Origin: Flavobacteriales bacterium UBA5040
GTDB lineage: Bacteria > Bacteroidota > Bacteroidia > Flavobacteriales > Weeksellaceae
Assembly: GCA_002415135.1 (NCBI GenBank)
Contig: DIBY01000025.1
Span: 154,924-218,923, forward strand
Direction of reading: 5' to 3'
Length of the DNA stretch: 64,000 nucleotides
The notes below the pieces were generated by a model that was not told the origin of the DNA, searched no databases, and saw only the letters and a program-made list of their open reading frames with translations. Below are positions 43,283-53,345 of this stretch, one piece after another. How positions within the stretch are numbered: the stretch's first letter is position 1; each line of letters begins with the position of its first letter. The position numbers and the translations under genes are program-made.

Positions 43283-46200
43283 CTACTGCTTTATAATTTT
43301 TTTATTAATAATTTCACCATCAATAGCTTTAATTCTTAATAGATACATCCCTTTTGTAAAGAAAGCGGCATTTAATGTAGCCTGAGTGTTATTGGCTTTA
43401 ATTACGGTAATCAGTTTTCCGGAAAGATCATAAACTTCTACTGTTGCAATGGTTTTCGGAGACTGCACAACGAAGTTATCACTGTCGCGGTAAACCACAA
43501 CTGCCTCTTTTACTTTGCTGTCGGTAACCAAAACTGTTTCCGGTTTGTAAATAATTTCAAAGCGTCCGTTGGTTTCGCCTTTGTTGGCTTCGAAAGTATA
43601 AGAACCCTGCGTTAGATCGGTGATGGTTCCCGTAAGTTTGTCTTTCAGGTAAACGTTTTGAGAACCCTCGAAAATTCCTTCCGGTTGTTCAATCGCAATA
43701 GTATAATCCTGATTTGCAAAGAAATTGGCACCTAAAATCACTCGGTCCTCTACATTGAACTGCGCAGCTTTCCCCTGAATTAATAATCTTTTGCCATTTA
43801 ACATAGAATAAAACAGATCTGAACTCAACCCAAAAGCTTCTGCATCGTAATCCTGTTCAAAATCATCTGTCGCACCCTCAACATATCCGATAAGTTGCGT
43901 ATTTTCTTCCGTATTAGGTGATATGAGTTTCAGCCAGAAGCGGTTTTTAGTTTCATTATTTTTTTGATAAAATGTACCGCCTGTAGAAACTCTTAAAACA
44001 TTATTTTTGTCATATAAGTTTTTGAGAACTAAAGAATCCGAACCAAAATTTTTCTTTTGAATTAAGAATCCCTGCGCCACCTTTACAATTTTTGTAACAC
44101 CTGGAGTAGTACCTCCTGTACCATTGTAAATCATATAATTATTTCCGGTATAACCCTGTCCTTGCTGATTCGAAGTATAAGAATTATTTTTCCAGAACCA
44201 AGCTGTCTTATAAATTAAACTGGAATTATTAGCAAAAAGTATATCAAAATCAATATTAGATGGATAAGGATTACCAATTAGATTGTAACCGTGAATAATC
44301 GGCGTTGCAGGAGGACCCGTATCAGGCGACCGTGTAATTGCTATTTTAAAATTACCATTATTAGGAGGTCCTACAAACTGATATGTTTTGTTGTATGGAG
44401 TTGGGCTTGGCCCACCTTCTGCACGGATTGCATACCCTTTCGCAGGCTTGAAAACCCCATCATAAGAAGTTACAAAATAATCGGTAGCTTCTCTGTACTG
44501 CATAATATTGGCAGCAGGAGTACCAGGGGAAAAGGCCTGTAAGTTTTGTCCAGCAACTGGGGAGCTCCAATATACATAGTCTACTGCGTTAACGAGTGGA
44601 TCAGGACCTGGATTGTTTCTCAAGTTGGATACATATCGGTTAACGGTTACATTACCAATGTTTTGTGCACTAGGATCTTTCTGAATTAAATTCGCATCGC
44701 TACTTACCACTAAATTTGCTTCAGTCCCATTATTGATCACATTTCCTTGGACTGTTAGCGTTTTACCTGCAGGAATTGTGAGTGTTTTGTCCTCATTGAC
44801 TTCGCACTCGCAAACCTCTAAATTAGCTGTTTCTCCGCCTGTGAAATCATAATCACCGTCAAATACCGCCTTTTCTTTTGTACCAGGTCTTCCGGCAGGA
44901 GTCCATTCAGAACCGTTCCATGTTTTAAAGTTGGCATTATTTGATTTAATACTGATATCATCAATTAACCATACTGCATTTGCATTTGCTCTCGCTCTAA
45001 TTTTAAATTTAAAGTTGCTTAAATCCTTGGAATATTGTAACGGGATATTGAATTTAAATCGGGCATAAGCACCTCCATTATTTCCATTGGTACCTGTATC
45101 ACTGTTCGTATTTGCCTGAGTTGATAAAGTCAACGGAAAGTAATTTTTTGAAAATATTTTTCCTGAAGTGTTGAACTGATACTTTCTGCGTCTACTATCT
45201 CTGTTATCATCAGACCCATTTAATCTCATCACATCAAACCAATTACCATTCTTATCTGTTACAGAAAGAATAATATAATCGCCTACAGAAACACCTCTAT
45301 CACTATTTGCATTTGCAAAAGCTGCCACATTAAATTCAACACTTACGTTCTTTAAATTGGAAATATCAATTCCACCAAAGGTTCTCTCTTTTTCAACATC
45401 TTTTGTATACCAAGATGTATCTGCGGAAGTAAAAAGATTTGACGAGGCTGGATAAAGAATAGGTAGAACTCCAGTAGGGAGCGGGTTACCTGAGGTTCCT
45501 CCAATAAAATCTGCTGCTGTTAAATCTGAAGAAGGCAAGGTCTGACCTCCGTTATCTGCCGTATTACTTACATAAGGGGTATTCGACACATCACAACTCT
45601 TTCCACCGCCGATAACTGTAAAAAAATAGGGACTTGGTGTTCCATTAGAAGAAACTTTTACAATCGCACTGCGTACTCCTTCACCTTGCGGTACAAATTT
45701 AATGGTAATTTCACCATATTCGGTATCACTGTATTGGTTACAACCCCACCATCGTGGATCAGAGCAATATTGAAATGCATTAACTCTAGGTAAAACATTA
45801 ACATTATTTGTTGAGGCGACTACAAAATCGTTCGCTGATGTGCCCGAAGCTGGGATAATCTCAATATTATTTACTGATAGAGTAGAACCAATTTCTCCAT
45901 TCCAATTTCGTACACGATAAGTTTTTGATTCCCCAGGTTCTAATAATGTCTGAAATTCACCGAACACAGTATTATATGATACGGCGGCATCCGCATTATT
46001 TGGGATTTCCACATTTGCATTTGTATCAGAATAAACTTTAATCTTCGGACTTCCGGTAATTAACTTTAAATTATTTATTCTTAAGTTATCTCCGAGATTC
46101 CAACCAAAATCAACCTGAATGCGGATTTTGAGATCAGCTTTGCCATCTGCGCCTGGAGGCAAACTTTCTATAAGATTCCCATTTGAAGTTGATCCAAATA

Positions 46201-46576
46201 ACGAACGTAAAGTAATAGTTCCAGCTGGTTCGAAAGTATTACCAGTTCCTGTATTTGCATAAACATTCCAAGTACCGTTTCCTATTGCAGAACTAAATTT
46301 TGCATCAAAAGATATTGCAAGATTATTTAAAGTGGTTGCATTTATCGATAGCTCTAAATAGTCACCTGCTCCTGTACCTCTAAGCCAATCGCTTTCAAAA
46401 GTTGTCGTCTTTGTATTGCCATTTGAAGAATGGTAGGTTAATAGAGTTCCAGCCGGCGGAGTGGGTGGCGCTTGAAATGCAAGATTACTATTAAGTGGAA
46501 AGTACACCACTGGTGTCTGCGCATAAGATATAAATCCCAGCAGCAAAGCGAACATCAAAAGTAATTGTTTTTTCAT
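43283..46576 (-). CDS. T9SS-secreted multidomain surface protein
   Basis: This 1097-residue protein begins with a signal peptide (MKKQLLLMFALLLGFISYAQ). The N-terminal half has two or more jelly-roll-like beta domains (SDWLRGTGAGDYLELSINATTLNNLAISFDAKF; later FKFKIRARANANAVWLIDDISI). A choice-of-anchor D-like stretch (YRVRNWNGEIGSTLSVNNIEI) lies between about 215 and 325. The conserved module YVYWSSPVAGQNLQAFSPGTPAANI...GYNLIGNPYPSNIDF...GQGYTGNNYMIYNGTGG covers about 670-870. The end is a type A sorting domain (VEVYDLSGKLITVIKANN, KKIIKQ). It is the intact paralogue of the broken gene next door. The ligand or role is unknown; surface display through T9SS is well supported. Confidence 0.85.
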   Translation of the reverse strand: MKKQLLLMFALLLGFISYAQTPVVYFPLNSNLAFQAPPTPPAGTLLTYHSSNGNTKTTTFESDWLRGTGAGDYLELSINATTLNNLAISFDAKFSSAIGNGTWNVYANTGTGNTFEPAGTITLRSLFGSTSNGNLIESLPPGADGKADLKIRIQVDFGWNLGDNLRINNLKLITGSPKIKVYSDTNANVEIPNNADAAVSYNTVFGEFQTLLEPGESKTYRVRNWNGEIGSTLSVNNIEIIPASGTSANDFVVASTNNVNVLPRVNAFQYCSDPRWWGCNQYSDTEYGEITIKFVPQGEGVRSAIVKVSSNGTPSPYFFTVIGGGKSCDVSNTPYVSNTADNGGQTLPSSDLTAADFIGGTSGNPLPTGVLPILYPASSNLFTSADTSWYTKDVEKERTFGGIDISNLKNVSVEFNVAAFANANSDRGVSVGDYIILSVTDKNGNWFDVMRLNGSDDNRDSRRRKYQFNTSGKIFSKNYFPLTLSTQANTNSDTGTNGNNGGAYARFKFNIPLQYSKDLSNFKFKIRARANANAVWLIDDISIKSNNANFKTWNGSEWTPAGRPGTKEKAVFDGDYDFTGGETANLEVCECEVNEDKTLTIPAGKTLTVQGNVINNGTEANLVVSSDANLIQKDPSAQNIGNVTVNRYVSNLRNNPGPDPLVNAVDYVYWSSPVAGQNLQAFSPGTPAANIMQYREATDYFVTSYDGVFKPAKGYAIRAEGGPSPTPYNKTYQFVGPPNNGNFKIAITRSPDTGPPATPIIHGYNLIGNPYPSNIDFDILFANNSSLIYKTAWFWKNNSYTSNQQGQGYTGNNYMIYNGTGGTTPGVTKIVKVAQGFLIQKKNFGSDSLVLKNLYDKNNVLRVSTGGTFYQKNNETKNRFWLKLISPNTEENTQLIGYVEGATDDFEQDYDAEAFGLSSDLFYSMLNGKRLLIQGKAAQFNVEDRVILGANFFANQDYTIAIEQPEGIFEGSQNVYLKDKLTGTITDLTQGSYTFEANKGETNGRFEIIYKPETVLVTDSKVKEAVVVYRDSDNFVVQSPKTIATVEVYDLSGKLITVIKANNTQATLNAAFFTKGMYLLRIKAIDGEIINKKIIKQ

Positions 46577-46711
46577 TTTATGTGTTTTTTAAATTTTAAA
46601 ATAACCGGGAAGTAGTAAATATCCTATTTTGTAAATTTAGCCGATTGAATAAATTCAATCGGCGAATACCAACAGCAAAAGGGGAAAAATTCTAGAGAAT
46701 TCTTCCTTCGT

Positions 46712-46813
46712 TTAAAATGATCTTGATAATGATTGAGTAGTAATGCACTCAGAAGAGCACAGAATTCGGGATATATAGGAAATCCCTACAGAAGTAAATT
46801 TTTTTTTCATCAT
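46712..46813 (-). CDS. Short open frame in the leader of the T9SS gene (doubtful)
   Basis: Thirty-three codons start MMKKKFTSVGISYISRIL and end TTQSLSRSF. It lies between the probable promoter box at 46833 and the ATG at 46576. It opens like a flavobacterial signal peptide but has no continuing hydrophobic stretch, so it may be a decayed gene start, a leader peptide or chance. I list it because it has its own promoter-like box. Confidence 0.2.
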   Translation of the reverse strand: MMKKKFTSVGISYISRILCSSECITTQSLSRSF

Positions 46814-46832
46814 TGGTGTTTTTGTGTTGCTA

Positions 46833-46840
46833 CAAAATTA
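46833..46840 (-). promoter_or_regulatory. Probable -7 element in the gap 46577-46988
   Basis: TAATTTTG on the minus strand, in the same local setting (GTAATTTTGT, then GTGTT or similar) as the box before the broken T9SS gene. It would give a leader of about 250 bases for the 1097-residue gene. Besides this, the gap holds the terminator at 46941-46966 and the short frame at 46712-46813. Confidence 0.35.
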
Positions 46841-46940
46841 CTAAACTTTTTGAAAATACTAAGGGTGAAAACACCCTACGACACAGAAAATCCAATGCAA
46901 CACATATTAAATCTCCTGTTTTGTCTATAGTCAATCTGCA

Positions 46941-46966
46941 AAAAAAATCCCCCGAAGAGGATTTTT
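46941..46966 (-). terminator. Terminator after the 1953-residue T9SS gene
   Basis: AAAAATCC arms pairing with GGATTTTT around a CCCGAAGA centre, followed on the minus strand by T-rich sequence, shortly past the stop at 46989. Confidence 0.7.
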
Positions 46967-46988
46967 AAGTAAAAATTTAAAAGTTTAT

Positions 46989-49900
46989 TTAACGGATGAT
47001 TTTCTTCGTCGTCATCGCTCCGTTTTGATCGATCTTCAGAAGGTAGATGCCGTTGACCATTTGTTCTGCCGGGATCATAACTTTCAGCGCATTGGGTTTC
47101 AACTGCAACATGAGTCGTCCTGCCGCATCAAAAACGTCCAGATGGGTGATTTTTTTGCTTTGCGCTTTTACCACAAAAATATCAGCGTCTCGATAGACTG
47201 TGAGTTCTTCTTTCACCGAACTTTCTGTTACTAAGACCTGTTCCGGTTTGTAAATGATCTCAAATCTTCCGGCATTATCGCCTTTTGTAGCCGTAAAGGT
47301 ATAAGAACCCTGACTCAAATTGGTGATAATTCCTTCCTGTTTATCTTTCAGGTAAATATTCTGGCTTTCTTCAAAAATACCCTCGGCATTATCCAATTCA
47401 ATTTTATACGTTCCCGCTTGGAAGAAATTAGCACCAAGCTTAACTTTATCTTCTGGAGTGAACCCTTCATCTTTGCCCTGAATAACAAGTTTTTTATCTG
47501 TTAAAACCGAGTAAAACAAATCAGAATAAGTATCGAAGACTTCCGCATCATAGTCCTGCTCAAAATCATTGGTAGCGCCCGAAACATAAGCAATCAGCTG
47601 AGAATTGGATAACCTGGTTGGCGACAGTAAACTGATCCAGAATCTGTTTTTAGCAACGCCGTCCCTTGAGTAGAAGTCACCTGTTGTTTTAACCCTCAAA
47701 ACATGGTCATCATCATATTTATTTTTAAAGTTTAAGGTTCCGGCACTTTTTGCCTGTACAATGAAAGCCTGTCCCACTTTTATAATACCATTAGGATTTT
47801 TTCCGCCGTCATAAGGAGAAGTTGCGGAAACTCCACCTGTACCATTATAAATTGCATAATTATTACCGCTATAACCTGAACCCATTTGATTTGCGGTGTA
47901 AACATTGTTGGTCCAGAACCAGGCAGTTCCCCAAATTAAATCATTATTTCCATATTTTAACTGTTCAAAATTGATGTTAGAGGGATAAGGATTTCCCACC
48001 AAATTATAACCGTGTACAGCATTAGTAAACGCTAAACCAAAACCAATATCACCATTATTCGGTGTTCCTTTAAATTCAAAAAGTCGGTCGAATGAAGTTC
48101 CTTTATTGGTCTCTGCCTGTACAGCATACCCTCTACCCGGCGTAAAGGTTAGGTCGCCCGTTTCATAGAAATAATCATTAGACTCGCGGTAATAAAAGAA
48201 ACGATTATTAGGAGTTCCGGAAGAAAAACCACCCGCTCCTTTGGTTTGCTGACCGGCAACCGGTGAACTCCAGTACACATAATCTACAGCAGAACCTGGA
48301 TTGTACCGTAATCCTTTTACCATTCTTTGTGCCGTCATTCTACCTGAATTCGACGGAGTACTGTTAAGCTGAATTAAGTTACCATCTGTCTCTACAATGA
48401 AGTTCGTTTCATTGGACGCTAGTGGTGTTGATTCATTTTTAATATAATCTGTTACAGTAAGATTTCCTGCAATTTTAAGTGTTCCAGTAAGTATTGTAAT
48501 ATTTTTAGCAAAACCAGTGGTTGAGGCATCCAGAATAACGGGAGTTTTAACAATTACACATTTGGTATTATCTGGTACCCCAGTTTCCGGCAACCAATTG
48601 CTGCTTTTCCAGTCATTGGTAGCCACGGGTTTATTCCAGAATTTATTATTATTGTTGATGATGAAACTTCCACTTCCCTCGCACCCGTTTTTGAGCGTAG
48701 CTTTCGCGGTTAGGGTCCAAACTGCAGTATTTTCTAACTGTGCAGGATCTGGCTTAAAACATACTGATGTTCCAGATGTCGCTGGTGAAGTACAGTCAGC
48801 AGCACTAAAAACCTGACCCGAAGCTGTGCTGGTAAAAGTAAAGGGGGTAGCTAGCGGTTTGTCTCCATATAATCTGACATTATCGATGGCAACACCATCA
48901 TTCCAACCCGCACTGTATCTAAATCTCACCTTTAAATCCGTGTATCCTACGTATGCAGAAGGAATAGATACCGTTTTGTTTACAAAATGAGTTCCAATAC
49001 CAATACTGGATTGGAAAGTCCCCACGGGTACCCAAGCTGAAGCAGTTGTATTAAAAACTTCTACGAACAAGCCTTCGTTGGTAGACCCATAATAAGAGAA
49101 ATACGCGTCAAAACTTAAATTTAAATTAAGAAAACCAGTGGTATTTAAAGTGGTTGAATTATAGGTTAACGTCGTATTGTATGTGTAAGTTGAGATATCT
49201 GAGGTTGCAAATGCAAATTTATTGGACCCGGAATCAATCGCCGGAAACCAAACCGCCTCAACAGGAATAAAGGTACTTGTCTTACTCTGCCATTGGGTTC
49301 GGCTTTTTAAATCTGCCAAAACTGCGGGCGTCGGAGTAGTTCCATCTGAAGTTTTAATAATGGTGGAAGACGGTATAAAAACACCCAAACCACTTTCGAA
49401 ATTTTCATTGATTAAAGAAATTTCTTCTTTATCCCCGGAAACGCCTACGATAATAGAGCCTACATTCCCACAAATGGAGGGTTCGCTTGTAGAAAAACTT
49501 ACAGTTGGCACCGGACTGACCGTAACATAAACGGGTGTTCTTTTCGTCGATTCACAAGTTCCACCAGTAGCTACTACGTAATAAGTGTAACTGCCTACTG
49601 CTTGTAAAAGTCCGGTTGCATTATAAGTATCCGCACTGCTCAACGCAGTCCCGCCGTATTCGTCTTTATACCACATAAAACCTGTGCCATTACCTGTTGC
49701 AGACAATGTTACGTCACCATCACCACATCGTACAAAATTAGGTACTGCTGTTATTTTAGCTGCACAGTCACTAATAACATCAAAACTATAATCTTCAGTT
49801 TCTCCGTTACTCAATGATCCACAACCGTCAAAATAAATAGGATCAGTTGAACCAGCACCAGTAGTTGGTACATAATAGGTTCTTAATCTTATCTTATAAT

Positions 49901-52850
49901 TTCCCGGAAGCGTTCCAGGTGGTACAATAAAACCAAAGGTCGTCGAGCTTAACCTCACTATTCCGGAGGTATATACTCTCTCTGTATTATTATCATTAAA
50001 ATAGCCGTCTTTATTCCAATCAACCCAGGCTTTTGTTAAACTAATTTTATCAGGTGAAGCAGTTGCTGTATTGCTTAAAAAAACATTAATACCTCCACCA
50101 ACAATTTGTTTGGCTTTGGCTGGTAAACCGGTGTAATCGATATAACCGTTTGGTGAATAGGGGGTGGGATTGGCAGTATCTGCATTCAGTGTACCCAGAA
50201 ATTTTACATTGGATATATATCGGTCAATTGAGGTGGAAGTCGGAGGGGCGGTACACCCTGTCGTCGTAAAACTTTGAACCGTGGAAAAACCTGTTAAGGT
50301 AGAAGAGGTACAGGTAGTTGCTAAACGGTAATATTTAGTAGAACCTACCACTGCATCTGCGGTTAAATTAGAGGTAGCAGTTGTCGCACCTGAAATATTA
50401 GTCCAACCTCCTGTCCCAGTATCAGAAATTTGCCATTGATAGGTTAAACCTGAGACATTATTAGGCACCCCTGTAATACTTGCCGTAAATACGGTGGTAG
50501 GCGTTCCGGTATTTGCAGATAAATTAGCCGTTCCTCCTGTTGGTGTGCCTGAACACGGGACAGGTGTAATCAAGGTAATCGCGTATCCTTCTGTTTCTCC
50601 GGATCCAAATGTGGTACATGCATCTGCACTTCCATTTTGATTTGTAGCTACTCTAGAACGAATCCTCATTCTGGTGACGCCGGGTTTAGCGCCGGAGGGT
50701 ATCAGAAAACTAACTGTTCCGCTTGTTCCGGTTGTGTAAACCTGAACCCATTCGGTAGTTTCAAAAGTACCGTTTTGATTAAAATCAATCCAGGCAGATA
50801 CGATGGATGATACATCGGTGGTTACCGATAAATTATACGAGTTTCCAATTACCAAATTTGTAGTAGGGGTACCCGCTGTAGCATAATTGGTATAAGATGG
50901 ACCATCTATGCTGCTACAAGTTGAAGTGTTGTTTATGGTGTTAAAGTTAACATTTGTTATTATACCATTTGTACAGGAAAAGGAATGTGTAGGCGGACAA
51001 TAAACAATTAAGGTCGTTGTATTATTGTTTAACGGATTTGTCGTTAAATAAGCCGGTTGACCGGTACAGGCATTATTGAAAGCATAAACCCAATACCAAT
51101 ATTGGGTACCGCCTGTTAAGGAAGGATCTGTAAAAGTTGTTGCGCTACTTGATTGTAAAATCGTACCCCCCAAAGCGGTCGCTCCAGCGGTGTAGGTTGT
51201 TCCATCTGAGGGTGCGGTAGGTGCCGTAGCAGAAGTAGTTCTAATGACCAAATATCCATTCGCACTCGCCGAAGCCGTAAAACTTCCTGCAACCGACGTT
51301 GCACTTGGCGATAAGACTAAATTGGTGGGTTGAGCGGTAGGAGCAACACAAGGTGCAGATGCTAGAACAGTTAATTTATAATCTTCTGCTTCACCATAAG
51401 TTATAGAAGTACAAGGGTCTGGATTTAAATTATTCCACCAAGCTCTTATTCGCATTCGGTAATCTCCTGCTGGAGTTGCTGGAGGTATTGTGATAGCGCC
51501 AGTAAAACCAGTAGCAATTGCTGCAGCATTATATAAACGCTCTGTTGTTTCAAATGTTCCATTTTTATTTAAATCTACCCAAATACTTAAACCATGATTT
51601 CCACCATTATATGTTTCAGTGAAATTAAGATTACTTCCTGCAAATTGACTTGCCGAATTTGTAGCATAAAAATCACCATATCCTGTTCCAGATAATCCAG
51701 CAGATGCGTTATTTATATTTGTAACCGCTCCAGTTGTTGCAAAACTTGATATATAATCTGATGAGCTAGTTGATATTGGTGTACAATAACTTAAACAACC
51801 CGCTCCTACCGGCGACGTAATCGTTACGTCACTAAATGTGGAGCCACAATTTCCATTAGAAACCGTCCATCTTAATACTAAAGGTGTTCCTGGCACTATA
51901 CCTGTAACTCCAGAAGTTGCCGAAGTAGGTGTTGTAACCGTTCCCGTTCCAGAAACTACTGTCCATGCACCAGTTGCAGGTGCAGTTGCAGCAGTTGCTG
52001 CTAAAGTTGCAGTTGTAGCGCAAGTAGCTAATGTTTGATTGCTTCCTGCAGAAAATGTAGGGCAAGTAAATGTTATTCTCATATATCCATAAGCTCCATT
52101 AGCACCATCGCCATTTCTTGTTCCACCTGAGCCACCACCTCCATAATTGTTTCCTATGTTTCCTGTGTTGTTTCCTAAAACTCCATTACCACCAGCTCCA
52201 GCAATTGTACCTCCAGTTCCTGCTGTTCCTCCTGCGGTTTGGCCTCCATTAACACCGTTTCCAGTTGTTCCTGCACATCCGCCGCCGCCTCCAGATCCAC
52301 TAGCGTTTAAAGGATTAGAGCCACCAGTTCCTCCGTTTCTTGTTCCAGTACCTCCAGCGCCACCATTCCCTCCATTTGTGTAACTTCCTCCTCCTCTTCC
52401 GAAGTCAGCAGTAATTGTTCCACTATTAAAGGTAGCAGTTGATACAGTTCCGTTACCTCCATTTCGAGTTCCACTTCCTCCTGTACCACCAGTTCCAATT
52501 GTAATTGTATATGAAATTCCTGGTATTACGGTATACGTTCCAGACTGGAAAGCTCCACCGCCGCCACCGCCACCGCCGCGACCATTGTTTCCTCCTCCTC
52601 CTCCTGGTAGTCCAGCGCCACCAGCACCAGCACCACCATATGCTTCTACGGTAATTGATGTTACACCTATTGGCGCAATCCATGTGCCAGATGTTGTAAA
52701 GTTAGAGGGGCTTTGCGCGTTGTAAAAACTTACAACAAAAAATGTAAGCAGAAAGAAAAGAACTTTCTTCCCGTACGTAAGGGTATTTACTGGTTTAACA
52801 TTGCGAAACGTCAAGGAGTTCCGGGCCTTAGTAGGTAAATGATTTTTCAT
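46989..52850 (-). CDS. Giant T9SS protein: glycine-rich head, GEVED domains
   Basis: This 1953-residue protein has a long basic N-region and signal helix (KKVLFFLLTFFVVSFYNAQ), then a glycine-rich domain (about 55-260). That domain opens TSGTWIAPIGVTSITVEAYGGAG and includes long Gly runs. Next come Ig-like/PKD-like spacers and three GEVED-type domains at about 355-500, 620-770 and 870-1040, each ending in a (S/Y)GE(A/T)E(D/G)Y motif such as YGEAEDYKLTVL and NGETEDYSFDV. A beta-sandwich with FRYSAGWNDGVAIDNVRLYG lies near 1300. The shared YWSSPVAGQ..GNPYPSN module follows at about 1520-1720, and the type A sorting tail ends the protein (LDVFDAAGRLMLQLKPNALKV, KKIIR). It is probably an adhesin or matrix protein. 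Confidence 0.85.
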   Translation of the reverse strand: MKNHLPTKARNSLTFRNVKPVNTLTYGKKVLFFLLTFFVVSFYNAQSPSNFTTSGTWIAPIGVTSITVEAYGGAGAGGAGLPGGGGGNNGRGGGGGGGGAFQSGTYTVIPGISYTITIGTGGTGGSGTRNGGNGTVSTATFNSGTITADFGRGGGSYTNGGNGGAGGTGTRNGGTGGSNPLNASGSGGGGGCAGTTGNGVNGGQTAGGTAGTGGTIAGAGGNGVLGNNTGNIGNNYGGGGSGGTRNGDGANGAYGYMRITFTCPTFSAGSNQTLATCATTATLAATAATAPATGAWTVVSGTGTVTTPTSATSGVTGIVPGTPLVLRWTVSNGNCGSTFSDVTITSPVGAGCLSYCTPISTSSSDYISSFATTGAVTNINNASAGLSGTGYGDFYATNSASQFAGSNLNFTETYNGGNHGLSIWVDLNKNGTFETTERLYNAAAIATGFTGAITIPPATPAGDYRMRIRAWWNNLNPDPCTSITYGEAEDYKLTVLASAPCVAPTAQPTNLVLSPSATSVAGSFTASASANGYLVIRTTSATAPTAPSDGTTYTAGATALGGTILQSSSATTFTDPSLTGGTQYWYWVYAFNNACTGQPAYLTTNPLNNNTTTLIVYCPPTHSFSCTNGIITNVNFNTINNTSTCSSIDGPSYTNYATAGTPTTNLVIGNSYNLSVTTDVSSIVSAWIDFNQNGTFETTEWVQVYTTGTSGTVSFLIPSGAKPGVTRMRIRSRVATNQNGSADACTTFGSGETEGYAITLITPVPCSGTPTGGTANLSANTGTPTTVFTASITGVPNNVSGLTYQWQISDTGTGGWTNISGATTATSNLTADAVVGSTKYYRLATTCTSSTLTGFSTVQSFTTTGCTAPPTSTSIDRYISNVKFLGTLNADTANPTPYSPNGYIDYTGLPAKAKQIVGGGINVFLSNTATASPDKISLTKAWVDWNKDGYFNDNNTERVYTSGIVRLSSTTFGFIVPPGTLPGNYKIRLRTYYVPTTGAGSTDPIYFDGCGSLSNGETEDYSFDVISDCAAKITAVPNFVRCGDGDVTLSATGNGTGFMWYKDEYGGTALSSADTYNATGLLQAVGSYTYYVVATGGTCESTKRTPVYVTVSPVPTVSFSTSEPSICGNVGSIIVGVSGDKEEISLINENFESGLGVFIPSSTIIKTSDGTTPTPAVLADLKSRTQWQSKTSTFIPVEAVWFPAIDSGSNKFAFATSDISTYTYNTTLTYNSTTLNTTGFLNLNLSFDAYFSYYGSTNEGLFVEVFNTTASAWVPVGTFQSSIGIGTHFVNKTVSIPSAYVGYTDLKVRFRYSAGWNDGVAIDNVRLYGDKPLATPFTFTSTASGQVFSAADCTSPATSGTSVCFKPDPAQLENTAVWTLTAKATLKNGCEGSGSFIINNNNKFWNKPVATNDWKSSNWLPETGVPDNTKCVIVKTPVILDASTTGFAKNITILTGTLKIAGNLTVTDYIKNESTPLASNETNFIVETDGNLIQLNSTPSNSGRMTAQRMVKGLRYNPGSAVDYVYWSSPVAGQQTKGAGGFSSGTPNNRFFYYRESNDYFYETGDLTFTPGRGYAVQAETNKGTSFDRLFEFKGTPNNGDIGFGLAFTNAVHGYNLVGNPYPSNINFEQLKYGNNDLIWGTAWFWTNNVYTANQMGSGYSGNNYAIYNGTGGVSATSPYDGGKNPNGIIKVGQAFIVQAKSAGTLNFKNKYDDDHVLRVKTTGDFYSRDGVAKNRFWISLLSPTRLSNSQLIAYVSGATNDFEQDYDAEVFDTYSDLFYSVLTDKKLVIQGKDEGFTPEDKVKLGANFFQAGTYKIELDNAEGIFEESQNIYLKDKQEGIITNLSQGSYTFTATKGDNAGRFEIIYKPEQVLVTESSVKEELTVYRDADIFVVKAQSKKITHLDVFDAAGRLMLQLKPNALKVMIPAEQMVNGIYLLKIDQNGAMTTKKIIR
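52555..52600. repeat. Trinucleotide-rich poly-glycine coding tract
   Basis: Runs of CCG/CCA and CCT triplets on the plus strand encode consecutive glycines in the head domain of the 1953-residue protein. Changes in triplet number would lengthen or shorten the tract in frame. Confidence 0.6.
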
Positions 52851-53271
52851 ATAAAATAGGGTGTTATTTTATTTAAAATCATCATTGTGTTAAGAAGTGT
52901 TAAATGTATATCTTTTTATGAGTATAAATGAAAAAAATATTTTTTAATGCATCTTTCAATATTATAAGATGCTAATCAAATAATTAGTGCTCATGAAAAT
53001 AAAGCAATGCTTAAAAAAACTTTCGCCAAATTTTTAACTCTTCACAAGAGAACTTTCATTGTCCTCATCTTCTATCCATGAATCCTTTTTCATCTGAATA
53101 AAGATAACACCTTTGGTTCCAGGTCTTCAATTGTGTTGATTTTCGCTAATAACAATCACAGCTACTGCTGTCTTCTCAAAATTTACCCGGGATTGCATTA
53201 AAACGTGTTTTCAAGATAATTTTTTTTCGACTTCAACTTTTGGTATCAATGCATTTGTAATTCATTAAGCA
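52851..53271. other. Intergenic gap with no recognised gene
   Basis: This is about 420 bases of AT-rich sequence upstream of the 1953-residue gene. I see no good TAnnTTTG promoter and no RNA gene. A minus-strand reading near 53050-53130 gives a peptide-like stretch (GTKGVIFIQMKKDSW) bounded closely by stops; it may be a gene remnant but is too short to assign. Confidence 0.4.
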
Positions 53272-53308
53272 CAAAAAAAGTGAACCAGACAATCGCCTGG
53301 TTCACTTT
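53272..53308 (-). terminator. Terminator after the 1467-residue T9SS gene
   Basis: Twelve-base arms AAAGTGAACCAG and CTGGTTCACTTT around an 8-base loop, followed on the minus strand by seven T. Confidence 0.9.
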
Positions 53309-53345
53309 AAGTTTCCAATTTGTAACGGAGAAAATTTATTTCACT

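Noticed and set aside
53050..53140. Peptide-like minus-strand stretch GTKGVIFIQMKKDSW
   Set aside because: It is bounded by stops within about 30 codons and I cannot match it to a family; too short to call a gene or pseudogene.
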